NCBI GenBank assembly: GCA_038528965.1
Contig: JBCBEC010000029.1
Span: 27,393 to 91,392, forward strand
DNA: 64,000 nucleotides
From: Lewinella sp038528965
Lineage (GTDB): Bacteria; Bacteroidota; Bacteroidia; Chitinophagales; Saprospiraceae
Direction of reading: 5' to 3'
The notes under the pieces are model-generated. The model was not told the DNA's origin, searched no databases, and was given only the letters and a program-made list of their open reading frames with translations. Made by a program: the position numbers and the translations under genes. Below, piece by piece: positions 37,636 through 45,931 of the stretch (the first letter of the stretch is position 1; each line of letters opens with the position of its first letter).

Positions 37636-38370
37636 ATGCGACTCCTCTTACTATCCTTTTCTATTCTCTTTTGCAGTGTGCTAAGTGCACAAGACGAAAT
37701 CTTACTAGTGTCCGGCGAAGCTGTTTCGGGGCAAGTGCTGGAAGTAGGTGACGAAATCCGTTACCGGAAAGCCGAACTTCCTGACGGGCCCGTTTATGTG
37801 GTGCGGCGCGCTGAAGTAGCCAAGATCACCTACGCGAACGGCCACGAGGAAGTATTTAATGATGTGGCTCTAGTCGAATATGATCCTGCGGACGAAGGCT
37901 TACCACCGGATAACTCCTGGACCGTACAGGAAAATTACCTGGGTATACAGCACTATAACCGCTTTTACCAAGGCTTTCGCCTGATTAGTAGAGCAGAATT
38001 TGAAGACCGTCTGCGGACTGTACCCGGGGCCTACGAAGATTTCCAATCAGGGCGTAACCTCCAAGTGATTGGATTTATTGCGGGCACTGGTGGTATGATG
38101 ATCTCGGCGATTAGTATTCTGGCCAATAACAGGGGCAGTGTTACGGATCGGATCAATAGCCGGTTAGCAGGTGGCTCAGGCAATAACCGAAATGGTTACG
38201 GTGGCTTTATTGCGGGAATCGGAGTCATGCTTGGTGGGATCATAATGGTTGGATCGGGCAACCGAAAAGTGTTGCGGGCACTGGATGCTTACAATATTCA
38301 AGTAGGGCAGAATGTAGGGCTACGGCCTTCCATTAACGCTAATGGTGTAGGCTTAGCTTTACAATTCTAG
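37636..38370 (+). CDS. Envelope protein of unknown function, 244 aa
   Basis: Read from the ATG at 37636, which gives a clean signal peptide (MRLLLLSFSILFCSVLSAQ); an upstream in-frame ATG at 37603 adds 11 residues without signal character. After the signal comes a small beta-domain (EILLVSGEAVSGQVLEVGDEI, VVRRAEVAKITYANG) that resembles the short secreted domain often found in Bacteroidota membrane proteins. Two Gly-rich hydrophobic helices follow (about 147-166 and 195-215), separated by a polar Asn/Gly loop. Likely inner- or outer-membrane associated. No family recognised. Confidence 0.7.
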   Translation: MRLLLLSFSILFCSVLSAQDEILLVSGEAVSGQVLEVGDEIRYRKAELPDGPVYVVRRAEVAKITYANGHEEVFNDVALVEYDPADEGLPPDNSWTVQENYLGIQHYNRFYQGFRLISRAEFEDRLRTVPGAYEDFQSGRNLQVIGFIAGTGGMMISAISILANNRGSVTDRINSRLAGGSGNNRNGYGGFIAGIGVMLGGIIMVGSGNRKVLRALDAYNIQVGQNVGLRPSINANGVGLALQF

Positions 38371-38381
38371 TACTACTTGGT

Positions 38382-38397
38382 GAGTTGCGAAAAACTC
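38382..38397. terminator. Short hairpin between convergent genes
   Basis: GAGTT and AACTC pair (5 bp) around a 6-base loop and are followed by TTTATT on the plus strand, with the next gene converging from 38399. Weak but well placed. Confidence 0.35.
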
Positions 38398-38398
38398 T

Positions 38399-39019
38399 TT
38401 ATTCCTCACTTGTCTCCTTATAAAATTTGGGAAGCATCCATTTAAAGCGAACCGCTAAGACTCGCACTAATACCACCAAGCTACTCGTTAGAACATAGAC
38501 CCAGTCCGTTGGAAGGGCCGTTTTTTGCAAGAGCAAAAATAAGCCCCCTCCCAACAGGCTGATGGAAGCGTAGATTTCTTTATGAAAGATGAGTGGCACC
38601 TCATTGGCAAGTATATCGCGGATTACCCCACCGAAGGCGGCACTGAGCGTACCTAGAAGGATGCAGATAATGGGATGGAGATTAGCCGCCAATCCGATCT
38701 CTACTCCAATAATGGTGAAAAGGCCCAAGCCAATGGCGTCGAACAAGAACATCGTACGGCGCACGTACACCAGATAAGACCGAAAGGTAATGGCAATGAG
38801 CGTACCCGCCATAATGAGGTAGGCATAGTTGATATCTTGCATCCAGCCCACGGGCGTTCGGCCAATGAGTACGTCGCGCAAGCTACCACCACCTACCGCG
38901 GTAACCGTCGCTAAAATGAGCACTCCAAAGGGATCAAAGCGGTGCCGCATAGCGGCCAGGGCACCAGAAATGGCAAAGACCAGTGTTCCCAGATAATCAA
39001 GTATAGCAAATAGGCTCAT
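38399..39019 (-). CDS. TRIC-like (UPF0126/YadS) membrane channel protein
   Basis: 206 residues with seven predicted hydrophobic helices and two internally related halves. Each half carries the family signature: FAISGALAAMRHRFDPFGV and GGGSLRDVLIG in the first, GLFTIIGVEIGLA and GGVIRDILANEVP in the second. Bacterial members of this family are trimeric cation channels homologous to eukaryotic TRIC, each half containing the Gly-Gly kink. It acts in the inner membrane. It is divergent from the DUF2188 gene with a 59-base gap. Confidence 0.92.
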   Translation of the reverse strand: MSLFAILDYLGTLVFAISGALAAMRHRFDPFGVLILATVTAVGGGSLRDVLIGRTPVGWMQDINYAYLIMAGTLIAITFRSYLVYVRRTMFLFDAIGLGLFTIIGVEIGLAANLHPIICILLGTLSAAFGGVIRDILANEVPLIFHKEIYASISLLGGGLFLLLQKTALPTDWVYVLTSSLVVLVRVLAVRFKWMLPKFYKETSEE

Positions 39020-39078
39020 TGTACAGCGAGTAAGGCTTTTGCACGCAAAGCTGCGGAAAATAGTCGTATTTTTCGACC

Positions 39079-39375
39079 ATGGCAGACATTCGTACCAACA
39101 CTTTCTGGAGCAATCTTTTGCAGAAGATTATCAAGATCATCCTCAAGAATATGGGGGTTCGCACCTCCAAGCCTACGCATAACCAGCACGTCGTTCCACA
39201 CGAAGAAGGTTGGGCCGTTAAAGGTGCCGGCAACGAGCGCTACACCGGCGTTTACCAGTACCAGCGCGATGCCATTGACCGAGCCAAGGAAATTGCTCGC
39301 AACTATGGTTCTACCGTCATTATCCACGGAGAAGACGGTAAGGTTCGTGATAGTATTAGTTATCGGGATAAGTAA
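39079..39375 (+). CDS. DUF2188 domain protein
   Basis: 98 residues, soluble. The C-terminal half carries the DUF2188 pattern: HVVPHEEGWAVKGAGNER, then a helix with AIDRAKEIARNYG and the closing strands TVIIHGEDGKVRDS. The domain is a small alpha-beta fold of unknown function found widely in bacteria, sometimes as a phage or stress associated small protein. The N-terminal 30 residues (IRTNTFWSNLLQKIIKIILKN) look like an amphipathic helix, which is not a usual part of the domain. Confidence 0.85.
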   Translation: MADIRTNTFWSNLLQKIIKIILKNMGVRTSKPTHNQHVVPHEEGWAVKGAGNERYTGVYQYQRDAIDRAKEIARNYGSTVIIHGEDGKVRDSISYRDK

Positions 39376-39440
39376 CTCTGCTTTCCTCGTGTAATTCTTA
39401 ATACGGTAGTCAGAATATAAGTCACGCGCAAGTAGTCATA

Positions 39441-40298
39441 ATGCATCTACGTAGGCAAAATGCTGAAAAGGAAGTCTATTATCCCATTCCTGTATCAGGA
39501 ATAGATGGAATAATTTACGCTCTGATTTTTGGGCTATTTATCACCCTATTCTTGTGGTTTTTTCAACCCTTTGGCATAAACAATCAGGAATACTCCTTTT
39601 TAGAATTATTGGTATTTGGTGCTATATCTTTTGGTGTTTTTGCAATTGCTCATAGCCTGTTACCATTTATAAAACCGAATATTTACAAGGAAAGTAATTG
39701 GACCATTTACAGTCAGATTCTCTTTTACGTAGTCATCTCGTTAGTGATTGCCACTTGCAATGGACTCTATATCAACTTCCGGAATCAATTGGACTTTAGT
39801 TGGTCCAATTATTGGCTTATTATTACTCAAACCTTTGCAGTTGCAGTTCTTCCAATTACATTGTCTGTCTTGCTTTCGTACTACTTGAAATACAAGAAAA
39901 TTGCTGAGCAGTCTGGCTTGATTAAAGGTAATATTGATCGTCTTGAAACCACTAAAGAACAGCAATACACCATACAGTCCAAGATCAAAAATGAAACATT
40001 CCTGATCGATGAAATGACTTTCCTATTCGCTAAATCAAACGGCAACTACATTGAAGTATTTACGACGAATAGCTCACCCAAGATTTTCCGCCTGGCGCTT
40101 TCAGATTTGGACGAGCAGTTGACTACTAACCGCTTCATGATGAGATGCCACCGCTCTTATATTGTGAATACGAAGCACATCATTGATGTAACAGGAAACG
40201 CACAAGGGTTAAGACTATGGTTCGAAAATCAGGACACACAGGTTCCCGTTTCACGGAAATATCTGGATAAAGTGAAGGCCGCTTTTGTAGATTCGTAA
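39441..40298 (+). CDS. LytTR-type membrane-anchored transcription regulator
   Basis: 285 residues. The N-terminal half has four membrane helices (about 25-45, 52-72, 90-110, 120-145), then a short linker and a C-terminal LytTR DNA-binding domain (FLFAKSNGNYIEVFTTN, LSDLDEQLTTNRFMMRCHRSYIVNTKHI, VPVSRKYLDKVKAAF). There is no receiver domain, so it is a one-component regulator that would sense a membrane signal directly. LytTR domains bind paired direct repeats. Such repeats lie right after this gene and before the DUF2306 gene (40303-40383), making that gene a likely target. Confidence 0.92.
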   Translation: MHLRRQNAEKEVYYPIPVSGIDGIIYALIFGLFITLFLWFFQPFGINNQEYSFLELLVFGAISFGVFAIAHSLLPFIKPNIYKESNWTIYSQILFYVVISLVIATCNGLYINFRNQLDFSWSNYWLIITQTFAVAVLPITLSVLLSYYLKYKKIAEQSGLIKGNIDRLETTKEQQYTIQSKIKNETFLIDEMTFLFAKSNGNYIEVFTTNSSPKIFRLALSDLDEQLTTNRFMMRCHRSYIVNTKHIIDVTGNAQGLRLWFENQDTQVPVSRKYLDKVKAAFVDS

Positions 40299-40302
40299 TT
40301 AA

Positions 40303-40383
40303 CATTCATCCCGCCATTTTGACGCTCATAACATAGGCTTGCCATTCGTCCCAAATTCTTGTCATTCACAACATAAGGCTTTA
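40303..40383. promoter_or_regulatory. Two 40-bp imperfect direct repeats, putative LytTR binding sites
   Basis: Unit A (40303-40342) and unit B (40343-40383) share CATTC(A/G)TCCC at the start, TTG..C..TCA in the middle, and AACATA(A)GGCTT at the end. They abut each other and end about 30 bases before the DUF2306 start. Tandem direct repeats are the usual target form of LytTR regulators. Confidence 0.55.
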
Positions 40384-40414
40384 CACCTCAATGATAATCA
40401 ATTAGGTTGCCAGC

Positions 40415-41053
40415 ATGAAAAATAAAAACCTACTGCTCGGCTTCCTATTTATTGGTGCGATCTCTATGCTCGCTATGAGCCTTCATTTTTTTGGTGGAGA
40501 AGACTCGGGAATATTAAGAAACAAAGTGGTAAAGGATACCACTTGGTATCGATTATCATTTTTCACGCACATTACTTTTGGGCTCGTAGCAATTCTCGCC
40601 GGTCCTTTTCAGTTCATAGGAAAGCTCATTCAAAAACGGCCAAGACTCCACAAAGGTATTGGCTATCTGTATAGCTTAGCAGTAGTAGCAGCAAGCACTA
40701 CCGGACTGGTAATTGCGCAATTTGCTATTGGTGGGACCGTAACCATGATTGGTTTTTCGATTCTTTCTATTTTATGGTTTGGTAGCCTCGTCATCGCCTT
40801 ACGCAAAATATACTTGCGGGATGTAGCAGCTCATATGAGGTGGATGAAAATCAATTTTGCTTTGACATTTTCAGCCATCACTCAACGTACAATATTGCTG
40901 TTCGCCTTTATTCCGTATTTTTCTTTTATGCCGATCTACCAACTATCATCCTGGTTGTCATGGACTTTCAACTTGACTTTAGTGCTTGTTGTACTAGGGA
41001 AGAAAAAAGAAAGCAAGGAAGCCGTTTTACATACGTTTCAGGCAAAGCAATAA
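40415..41053 (+). CDS. DUF2306 integral membrane protein
   Basis: 212 residues with six to seven hydrophobic helices. The DUF2306 pattern is clear: SFFTHITFGLVAILAGPFQF, the RPRLHKGIGYLY loop, GFSILSILWFGSLVIALR, and AAHMRWMKINFALTFSAIT with conserved His/Arg/Met. Several family members carry histidines at membrane faces, but no biochemical role is established. It follows the LytTR regulator by 116 bases, with the direct repeats between them. Confidence 0.88.
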   Translation: MKNKNLLLGFLFIGAISMLAMSLHFFGGEDSGILRNKVVKDTTWYRLSFFTHITFGLVAILAGPFQFIGKLIQKRPRLHKGIGYLYSLAVVAASTTGLVIAQFAIGGTVTMIGFSILSILWFGSLVIALRKIYLRDVAAHMRWMKINFALTFSAITQRTILLFAFIPYFSFMPIYQLSSWLSWTFNLTLVLVVLGKKKESKEAVLHTFQAKQ

Positions 41054-41326
41054 TGAATAAGACTTGCAGTTTAGGTTATGAAAGATTTCCACCTAATATG
41101 ACCAATAACCATCGCCATCTCAACAAAACGTGCTATTACATATAAACTGAGTTTGATCTTATGTCTTGGCCTCACATTTATAATAGTGGAGGCGAAACCT
41201 GACTACACTAGACTATTTATTGACCAGGTGTTTGATCTGGCGGAGGTAATCGTCGAAATAAGGGGAAGATTTGAGCGATTTCCAACATCTTCTAGAAAAC
41301 ACCTTGAGGTGGAAGCTGGGATTTAC

Positions 41327-41809
41327 CTATACCAGCGTTTCCAGTTCATAAATCTGCGCCGACTGCCGCTCCCCTACCCTGACGGGCAGCATACGCAGGA
41401 GCGTATTGCGAAAGCCAAAAGCCAAGACGTTTTGCCAGTGCGCCATCTTACCGACGGTCCAGCTGGTTTTTACGATTTGGCTCACCTTGGCCTGGCGGGT
41501 GGCTTGATATTGGGTAAAAGCCTGCTCTGCTGTAGGGGCATGACTTAGGTAATGAGCCAGCACACGGGCATCCTCAATGGCCTGGCAAGCGCCCTGTCCT
41601 AGATTGGGAGTAGTGGCGTGGGCGGCGTCACCAATGAGCGCCACTGCAGCTCGATGCCAAGTGCTTAATCCGGTAAGATCGGTAAGCTCGGCCTCGTGAA
41701 TGGATTGCCTCGGTGTATTGGATAACAGCTCCGTAACGATCGGATGAAAATCCTGGTAAGCAGTTAACAATTGCTCCTGACCAAGGGGCTGCTCCAACCC
41801 AAACTCTGG
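41327..41809 (-). pseudogene. FAD-dependent monooxygenase, 3' fragment
   Basis: C-terminal part of a PHBH-fold flavoprotein monooxygenase: it carries the second FAD motif LIGDAAHATTPNLGQGACQ and the following helix AIEDARVLAHYL, but no N-terminal Rossmann motif. The frame closes upstream at a TAG at 41810-41812 next to the insertion boundary. The first preserved residues are PEFGLEQPLGQEQLL. The missing N-terminal two-thirds lies at 45247-45903 on the same strand, 3.4 kb away, so one gene was split by an insert. The fragment has no own start and is presumably not functional. Confidence 0.9.
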
Positions 41810-41852
41810 CTACCACGCAGTGCCGACGATAGGAGGCATTGTCGCTGGTAGC
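41809..41852. repeat. Imperfect hairpin at left insertion boundary
   Basis: GCTACCA (41809-41815) and TGGTAGC (41846-41852) pair over 7 bp; CGAC and GTCG inside can extend the stem after an asymmetric internal loop. It lies between the monooxygenase fragment and the left 12-bp inverted repeat, so it may be part of the inserted DNA. Confidence 0.45.
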
Positions 41853-41853
41853 A

Positions 41854-41865
41854 AAGTTCTGTCCA
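41854..41865 (+). repeat. Left 12-bp inverted repeat of insert
   Basis: AAGTTCTGTCCA, the exact reverse complement of 45229-45240. Confidence 0.6.
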
Positions 41866-41883
41866 GTATTACTTAATTCATTT

Positions 41884-41912
41884 TCCTCAAATGTTTCATA
41901 TTGCATTGGCTT
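41884..41912 (+). repeat. Left copy of split direct repeat
   Basis: Contains TCCTCAAATGT (41884-41894) and GCATTGGCTT (41903-41912). Both words recur in the same order on the right side of the restriction-modification gene at 45124-45134 and 45195-45204. Confidence 0.55.
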
Positions 41913-41925
41913 CTATGTGCTTGAC

Positions 41926-44900
41926 TTATTTGATTTCAATTTTATCAATTTCTTTCATCAACCTATCCGTTTCATTCAACGCAACGATGATTTTTTGATA
42001 GTGTAAAATATCCTCAAAACTCAAGGTTCTTCCTTTTCTATCTTTCAACCATTTTTGAGCCGGCTGATACCCCCCTATATAAAACTCCCATGCTTTCAAT
42101 GGAATATTATCAAAGTATTGTTCTTCATTTATCCATATTCTTCCAAGTTGTTTTTCTTCATCGAAAAATTCCCAATCTTTTTTCCCAATCTTTGTTGTAA
42201 TGGTGTTATTTCCATCTTTGGGATAACTGGTAATATATTTCTCTACTTTAGGCGATTCTAATAAATGTATTTGACGTATTTCTCTGCCTAGTTTTACCAA
42301 TGACCAAAACGTGTCTTTGTCTTCTGGATAAGGAACTCTAGGAAAATCAATTTTTAGAAACTCTTTGTACTTTTCTCGATATATAAGTGAATGTAGAACC
42401 GCATAGATGTACTCTAAAATGTCAATAGGGGCAAAAGAATTTTCGGTAGTTTCTTTTTCGTTGGTATAGGACAATCCCAAGTTCTCTGCAATTTGATCAA
42501 CAATTTTTGTATTGAGATTGGGAGTCCTCTCTTCTATTTGGTCTATGCTTTGTTGTCCGTTTGACTCTGGATATAGGTAGAGTGGAAAAAACTTGCAATT
42601 ATCTAATGGTGATACACCATCTTTATCAACAATTTTATTTGCTATGAAAAAGTTATTGGTTTTACCTTTTCGATTATTACGTATTGATAATAATGATAGG
42701 TTATCCTTGATACAATTAAGACTTAATGGGCTTCTAGGATAGGCCATAAAGCCTTTGCTTCGGCCTGTGAAATAAGTAAAACGAGTGTCAAATGGATGAT
42801 AACTTAATTTAATTATTCTACCATCTTGTGGCAATACGTCTTTTCTTGCCAATTCAATAGTCCAATCACGTCCATCTGCTGGCAACCCATATTTTCTTCT
42901 AAATTCCTCAATATCTAATTCTTGAATATCGGCAAGAGTATCTTTCAGTGAATTAGTATTGAAATGATATACAAGTGAGTCTCTTTTGGTTTGAATCCCA
43001 GTATTATTTTTTAAAAATATTATATCCAATTTGAAGCCTTCATCGTATTTCTCTTTGGCAGAAAAATCTTTAGGAACAAAAAAGAAGTAAGGTTCATCCT
43101 TTTCCAACCTTTCCCACCTAATGGATGAAAATGAATTTTGATTAAGGGTCTCGTATTTTAAGTGTCTTCTTCCAAATAATTCTGAATGAAAAATTTCCCC
43201 TAGTTCAGTTTTCTTCTTTTTCCCTGTTTTGACAAATATGTTTATTGAGACACCTTGCTGAATGTCAAACACATTTTCATCTTTACTTCCGTCAGGTGTG
43301 ATCTCATTCTTTTTAGTACTACCATGTAAATCCACTATATAAACCTTATCAAATGTCTCTAAAAGATGTTTCCGCATTTGGCGGTGTGTAATTCCATCAA
43401 TAAAACTATTGTTAGAAATGTAAGCTAGAACACCGCTGCCATTTTTTTCAACGTAATGCTGGCCGTAGCGAATGAATTTTATATAATCATCATCTAAATT
43501 TATTTTTCGCTCATTGAGATTTTTCTTGTAGTCGGATATTAAATTCAAAATCCAATCATTCTTGTTTGTGCTACTGATAGCATACGGCGGATTTCCAATC
43601 ACACACATAACTGGTGTATCACGTTTGATGTAATTGGCCTCATTAGCCTCCGTACTCAACCAATTACTAAAAAGTGTTCCCGTATCAGGGTGATGTTCTT
43701 CCAGTGAGTTGGTTAAAAAGATATTAAACCTCTGGTTTTTAGATGGTTTATAATTTGTTTCGGCTAATAACATATCCAATTTAAGATGTGCCATTGAGTA
43801 AGAAGCCATCAATAGCTCGAAGCCATTTAATCTAGGTATTAAATGGTCTTCCACATAGCTACTCCAAGCCCCTTGCATGGCCGCAAATCGCGTACTATAA
43901 ATATGCTTGATGACTTCCGCTAAAAAAGTACCCGTTCCCGTTGCAGGGTCAAGAATTTGCACTTTATGTACCTCTTTTTCAATTTGTTTATAGCCTGTAC
44001 TGGAGCGTTTATCAGGGTTTTGTGAATTGACCTTAATGGTCGTTTTAGAAGTATCTGCCAAGCCTTGGGTTAGCCCAAATTCTGTTTTTAGTATATCATC
44101 AACTGCTCGCACAATAAATTTCACCACTGGCTCAGGTGTATACCAAACGCCTCTTGATTTTCTTAGCTTCGGATCATATTCTGCTAAGAATGTTTCGTAA
44201 AAATGAATGATAGGGTCATGTTGTTGTGTACTTGCACCAAAATTCTTTAACAGTTGGTCCACATTCGTAGCACGGTAAACATCCGCTAAATTATCCACCG
44301 TCGTTTTAATTCTCTCATCAATATCGGGTCCAGCAACATAGCCAAATAGTTTTCTTAAAAATGGATTGGATTTAGGGATTAACTCTGCTGCTTCTTGTCG
44401 GCTAAAATCTTCTAATGTCGGGTCATGTAATCGCGCCGCAAACATGCCATAAGCCAATGTTTGCGCATAGATATCTGCAAATGCCTTAGGCGTTAAATCA
44501 TGTATAAGAATCTGTTTGAAGGTAGCATATTGGCTTTGGATGGATGTGTTTTCTTGTGTTTCTTCATCGGAGGTAACGACACGTTCCAAAATATTTTGGA
44601 GCAATCTCGCTTTGGCGGCCATCATCCCTGCTAACTTCTTTGACGATTTGATCGTTTGGCCAATGAATGCTGAAAAGTCGTTAAGCAGATTCTCAAATTT
44701 GGCAAAATTACCGGGCAGTGGCTTAATGACATTGTTTTCTATATCGGCAATTCGAATTTCGTGCACTAAGTGTCCATTCTGGAAAAACTGGAACCAGATG
44801 TAATCGGTAATGATTAAGTTATCTAGAGCTTTTCTGTATCTGCCGAATTGTTCTTTATACGATTTGCTATTTAGATCTTTCCCAATGTCTTTGGCTTCGA

Positions 44901-45102
44901 TATATCCAATCGGAATTTTACCTTTCGTTATAACATAGTCAGGGTTTCCACAGTCCGTTACAGTGGCTGGTTCATTAGTTATTTCAACGCCTTTTACTAG
45001 TTCTTTGAATAAGTTTTCAAAATCTCCTCGATAAGAATGCTCTCTTGAAATACCGGATTTGTATCTTCTATTTACAGTATTTATGTATTGATCTAAATTC
45101 AT
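41926..45102 (-). CDS. Single-chain type ISP/IIG-like restriction-modification enzyme
   Basis: 1058 residues combining cleavage and methylation. N-terminus: a PD-(D/E)xK-type nuclease pattern NPDYVI..GYIEAKD with Asp55, Glu69 and Lys71. Then a helical coupler, and an N6-adenine methyltransferase with motif I LDPATGTGTFLAEV (about 382-395) and motif IV GNPPYAI (about 500). The C-terminal 400 residues resemble the target-recognition part of type ISP enzymes. Known type ISP enzymes (LlaGI/LlaBIII) have an extra helicase and are about 1500 residues; here no helicase is seen, so a type IIG-like mode is likely. Base composition is clearly more AT-rich than the flanks, and the gene interrupts another gene, so it is horizontally acquired. 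All core motifs look intact. Confidence 0.9.
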   Translation of the reverse strand: MNLDQYINTVNRRYKSGISREHSYRGDFENLFKELVKGVEITNEPATVTDCGNPDYVITKGKIPIGYIEAKDIGKDLNSKSYKEQFGRYRKALDNLIITDYIWFQFFQNGHLVHEIRIADIENNVIKPLPGNFAKFENLLNDFSAFIGQTIKSSKKLAGMMAAKARLLQNILERVVTSDEETQENTSIQSQYATFKQILIHDLTPKAFADIYAQTLAYGMFAARLHDPTLEDFSRQEAAELIPKSNPFLRKLFGYVAGPDIDERIKTTVDNLADVYRATNVDQLLKNFGASTQQHDPIIHFYETFLAEYDPKLRKSRGVWYTPEPVVKFIVRAVDDILKTEFGLTQGLADTSKTTIKVNSQNPDKRSSTGYKQIEKEVHKVQILDPATGTGTFLAEVIKHIYSTRFAAMQGAWSSYVEDHLIPRLNGFELLMASYSMAHLKLDMLLAETNYKPSKNQRFNIFLTNSLEEHHPDTGTLFSNWLSTEANEANYIKRDTPVMCVIGNPPYAISSTNKNDWILNLISDYKKNLNERKINLDDDYIKFIRYGQHYVEKNGSGVLAYISNNSFIDGITHRQMRKHLLETFDKVYIVDLHGSTKKNEITPDGSKDENVFDIQQGVSINIFVKTGKKKKTELGEIFHSELFGRRHLKYETLNQNSFSSIRWERLEKDEPYFFFVPKDFSAKEKYDEGFKLDIIFLKNNTGIQTKRDSLVYHFNTNSLKDTLADIQELDIEEFRRKYGLPADGRDWTIELARKDVLPQDGRIIKLSYHPFDTRFTYFTGRSKGFMAYPRSPLSLNCIKDNLSLLSIRNNRKGKTNNFFIANKIVDKDGVSPLDNCKFFPLYLYPESNGQQSIDQIEERTPNLNTKIVDQIAENLGLSYTNEKETTENSFAPIDILEYIYAVLHSLIYREKYKEFLKIDFPRVPYPEDKDTFWSLVKLGREIRQIHLLESPKVEKYITSYPKDGNNTITTKIGKKDWEFFDEEKQLGRIWINEEQYFDNIPLKAWEFYIGGYQPAQKWLKDRKGRTLSFEDILHYQKIIVALNETDRLMKEIDKIEIK

Positions 45103-45123
45103 TTTCGTATTTATCGTGCATTA

Positions 45124-45204
45124 TCCTCAAATGTAGCCTTTTTTGTGGGTTGGTTGAAAAAACAGCAGATGAGGAAAGAACTGGATGCTTTTGCGCATTG
45201 GCTT
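45124..45204 (+). repeat. Right copy of split direct repeat
   Basis: TCCTCAAATGT (45124-45134) and GCATTGGCTT (45195-45204), matching the left copy at 41884-41912 but with 60 instead of 8 bases between the words. TTGCGCAT also occurs twice here (45191-45198 and 45239-45246). Confidence 0.5.
45128..45135 (-). promoter_or_regulatory. Putative -7 box of the restriction-modification gene
   Basis: On the minus strand the sequence is TACATTTG, an exact TAnnTTTG, ending 25 bases before the start codon at 45102. No TTG was found at the expected -33 distance, so the promoter may be weak or activator-dependent. Confidence 0.5.
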
Positions 45205-45228
45205 TTTCTTTCGTTTACTTTTTTGAGT

Positions 45229-45240
45229 TGGACAGAACTT
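45229..45240 (-). repeat. Right 12-bp inverted repeat of insert
   Basis: TGGACAGAACTT on the plus strand, the exact reverse complement of 41854-41865. Confidence 0.6.
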
Positions 45241-45246
45241 GCGCAT

Positions 45247-45903
45247 AACCGCAAACCAATAAGTGCGTTGAGCGTCAATTTGCACAAAGCCGAAACGGCC
45301 GTTTCGGCCCCAGCTCTCCGTTAATTGTTCCCCGAAAGGGATAGGTAAAGACATGTTGGCTATACCCCGCCAGCAGAGCTGATCCGTACTGCGGATTTCA
45401 CCTTCCCGAAACCACTGCTCTCGTACCACTGAGTGAATGCCGTCAGCACCAATTATACACTGACTATCGATTTGCGTACCATCGGCAAAGTGCAACTGTA
45501 CCAGATCTTGCGCTGATTCCATTTGGACCAGCTCCTTATCCAACAGTAACTCTTCGGCCTGTAATTCGGCAGCCAGCACTCGCTGTAAAGCTCCACGATG
45601 GATAGCGACATTACTAACCGAATAGCGGTTGGCGAAAGGGCGAATATCGATCTCAGACAGGGGTCTCATTTCTGCATCAGTCACTTGCATGCGCTCGCAT
45701 TGGTGGCCGGCCGCTTCAATGTTCTGGCGTAAGCCCAATTGCTCGTACACCTGCATAGCATTACAGGCTAGGTTGATGCCTGCCCCGACCGCTCGGAGCT
45801 GTGGTGCGCGTTCAAAAACACGTACCCCCAGGCCCTGCCGCTTGAGAGCAATAGCTAAGGTTAGTCCACCAATTCCTGCGCCGATGATGTCGATGGTTTT
45901 CAT
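45247..45903 (-). pseudogene. FAD-dependent monooxygenase, 5' fragment
   Basis: 219 codons from the ATG at 45903. The N-terminal dinucleotide-binding motif is intact (IIGAGIGGLTLAIALKRQG), followed by the FAD/NADPH region (GAGINLACNAMQVYEQLGL) and the DG motif (CIIGADGIHSVVRE). Monooxygenase similarity stops at TYWFAV; beyond it the frame runs on for 39 lysine-rich residues inside the insert and stops. The missing C-terminal third is at 41327-41809. Family members hydroxylate aromatic or small metabolites using FAD and NAD(P)H. It is the fourth gene of a sigma-factor operon, 28 bases after the membrane protein gene. Confidence 0.9.
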
Positions 45904-45931
45904 GTGGGTTTGATTTGAGGTATCAGGAAGT

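Larger units (their letters stand above)
41854..45240. mobile_element. Restriction-modification insert splitting a monooxygenase gene
   Basis: An AT-rich segment holding one large restriction-modification gene sits exactly between the two halves of the monooxygenase. The word AAGTTCTGTCCA at 41854-41865 and its exact complement at 45229-45240 form 12-bp inverted repeats at the edges. No transposase or integrase is encoded, so movement would depend on another enzyme or on homologous or end-joining recombination. No target-site duplication could be recognised. Confidence 0.7.

Noticed and set aside
41213..41326. 37-codon continuation of the monooxygenase frame past its stop
   Set aside because: After the TAG of the C-terminal fragment the frame stays open and ends in a protein-like segment (SSPYFDDYLRQIKHLVNK), but it has no start, no homologue I recognise and no support beyond being open.
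41809..41852. Possible integron attC-like hairpin at the left boundary
   Set aside because: The outer ends do not carry the GTTRRRY / RYYYAAC core sites and no integron integrase is present.
41628..41906. Open frame across the left insertion boundary
   Set aside because: It crosses from the insert into a different frame of the monooxygenase fragment and shows no domain; it results from the junction.
45127..45246. Lysine-rich C-terminal extension of the monooxygenase 5' fragment
   Set aside because: The 39 residues after TYWFAV (MRKFCPTQKSKRKKKPM...) are insert DNA read in the old frame, not part of the enzyme.
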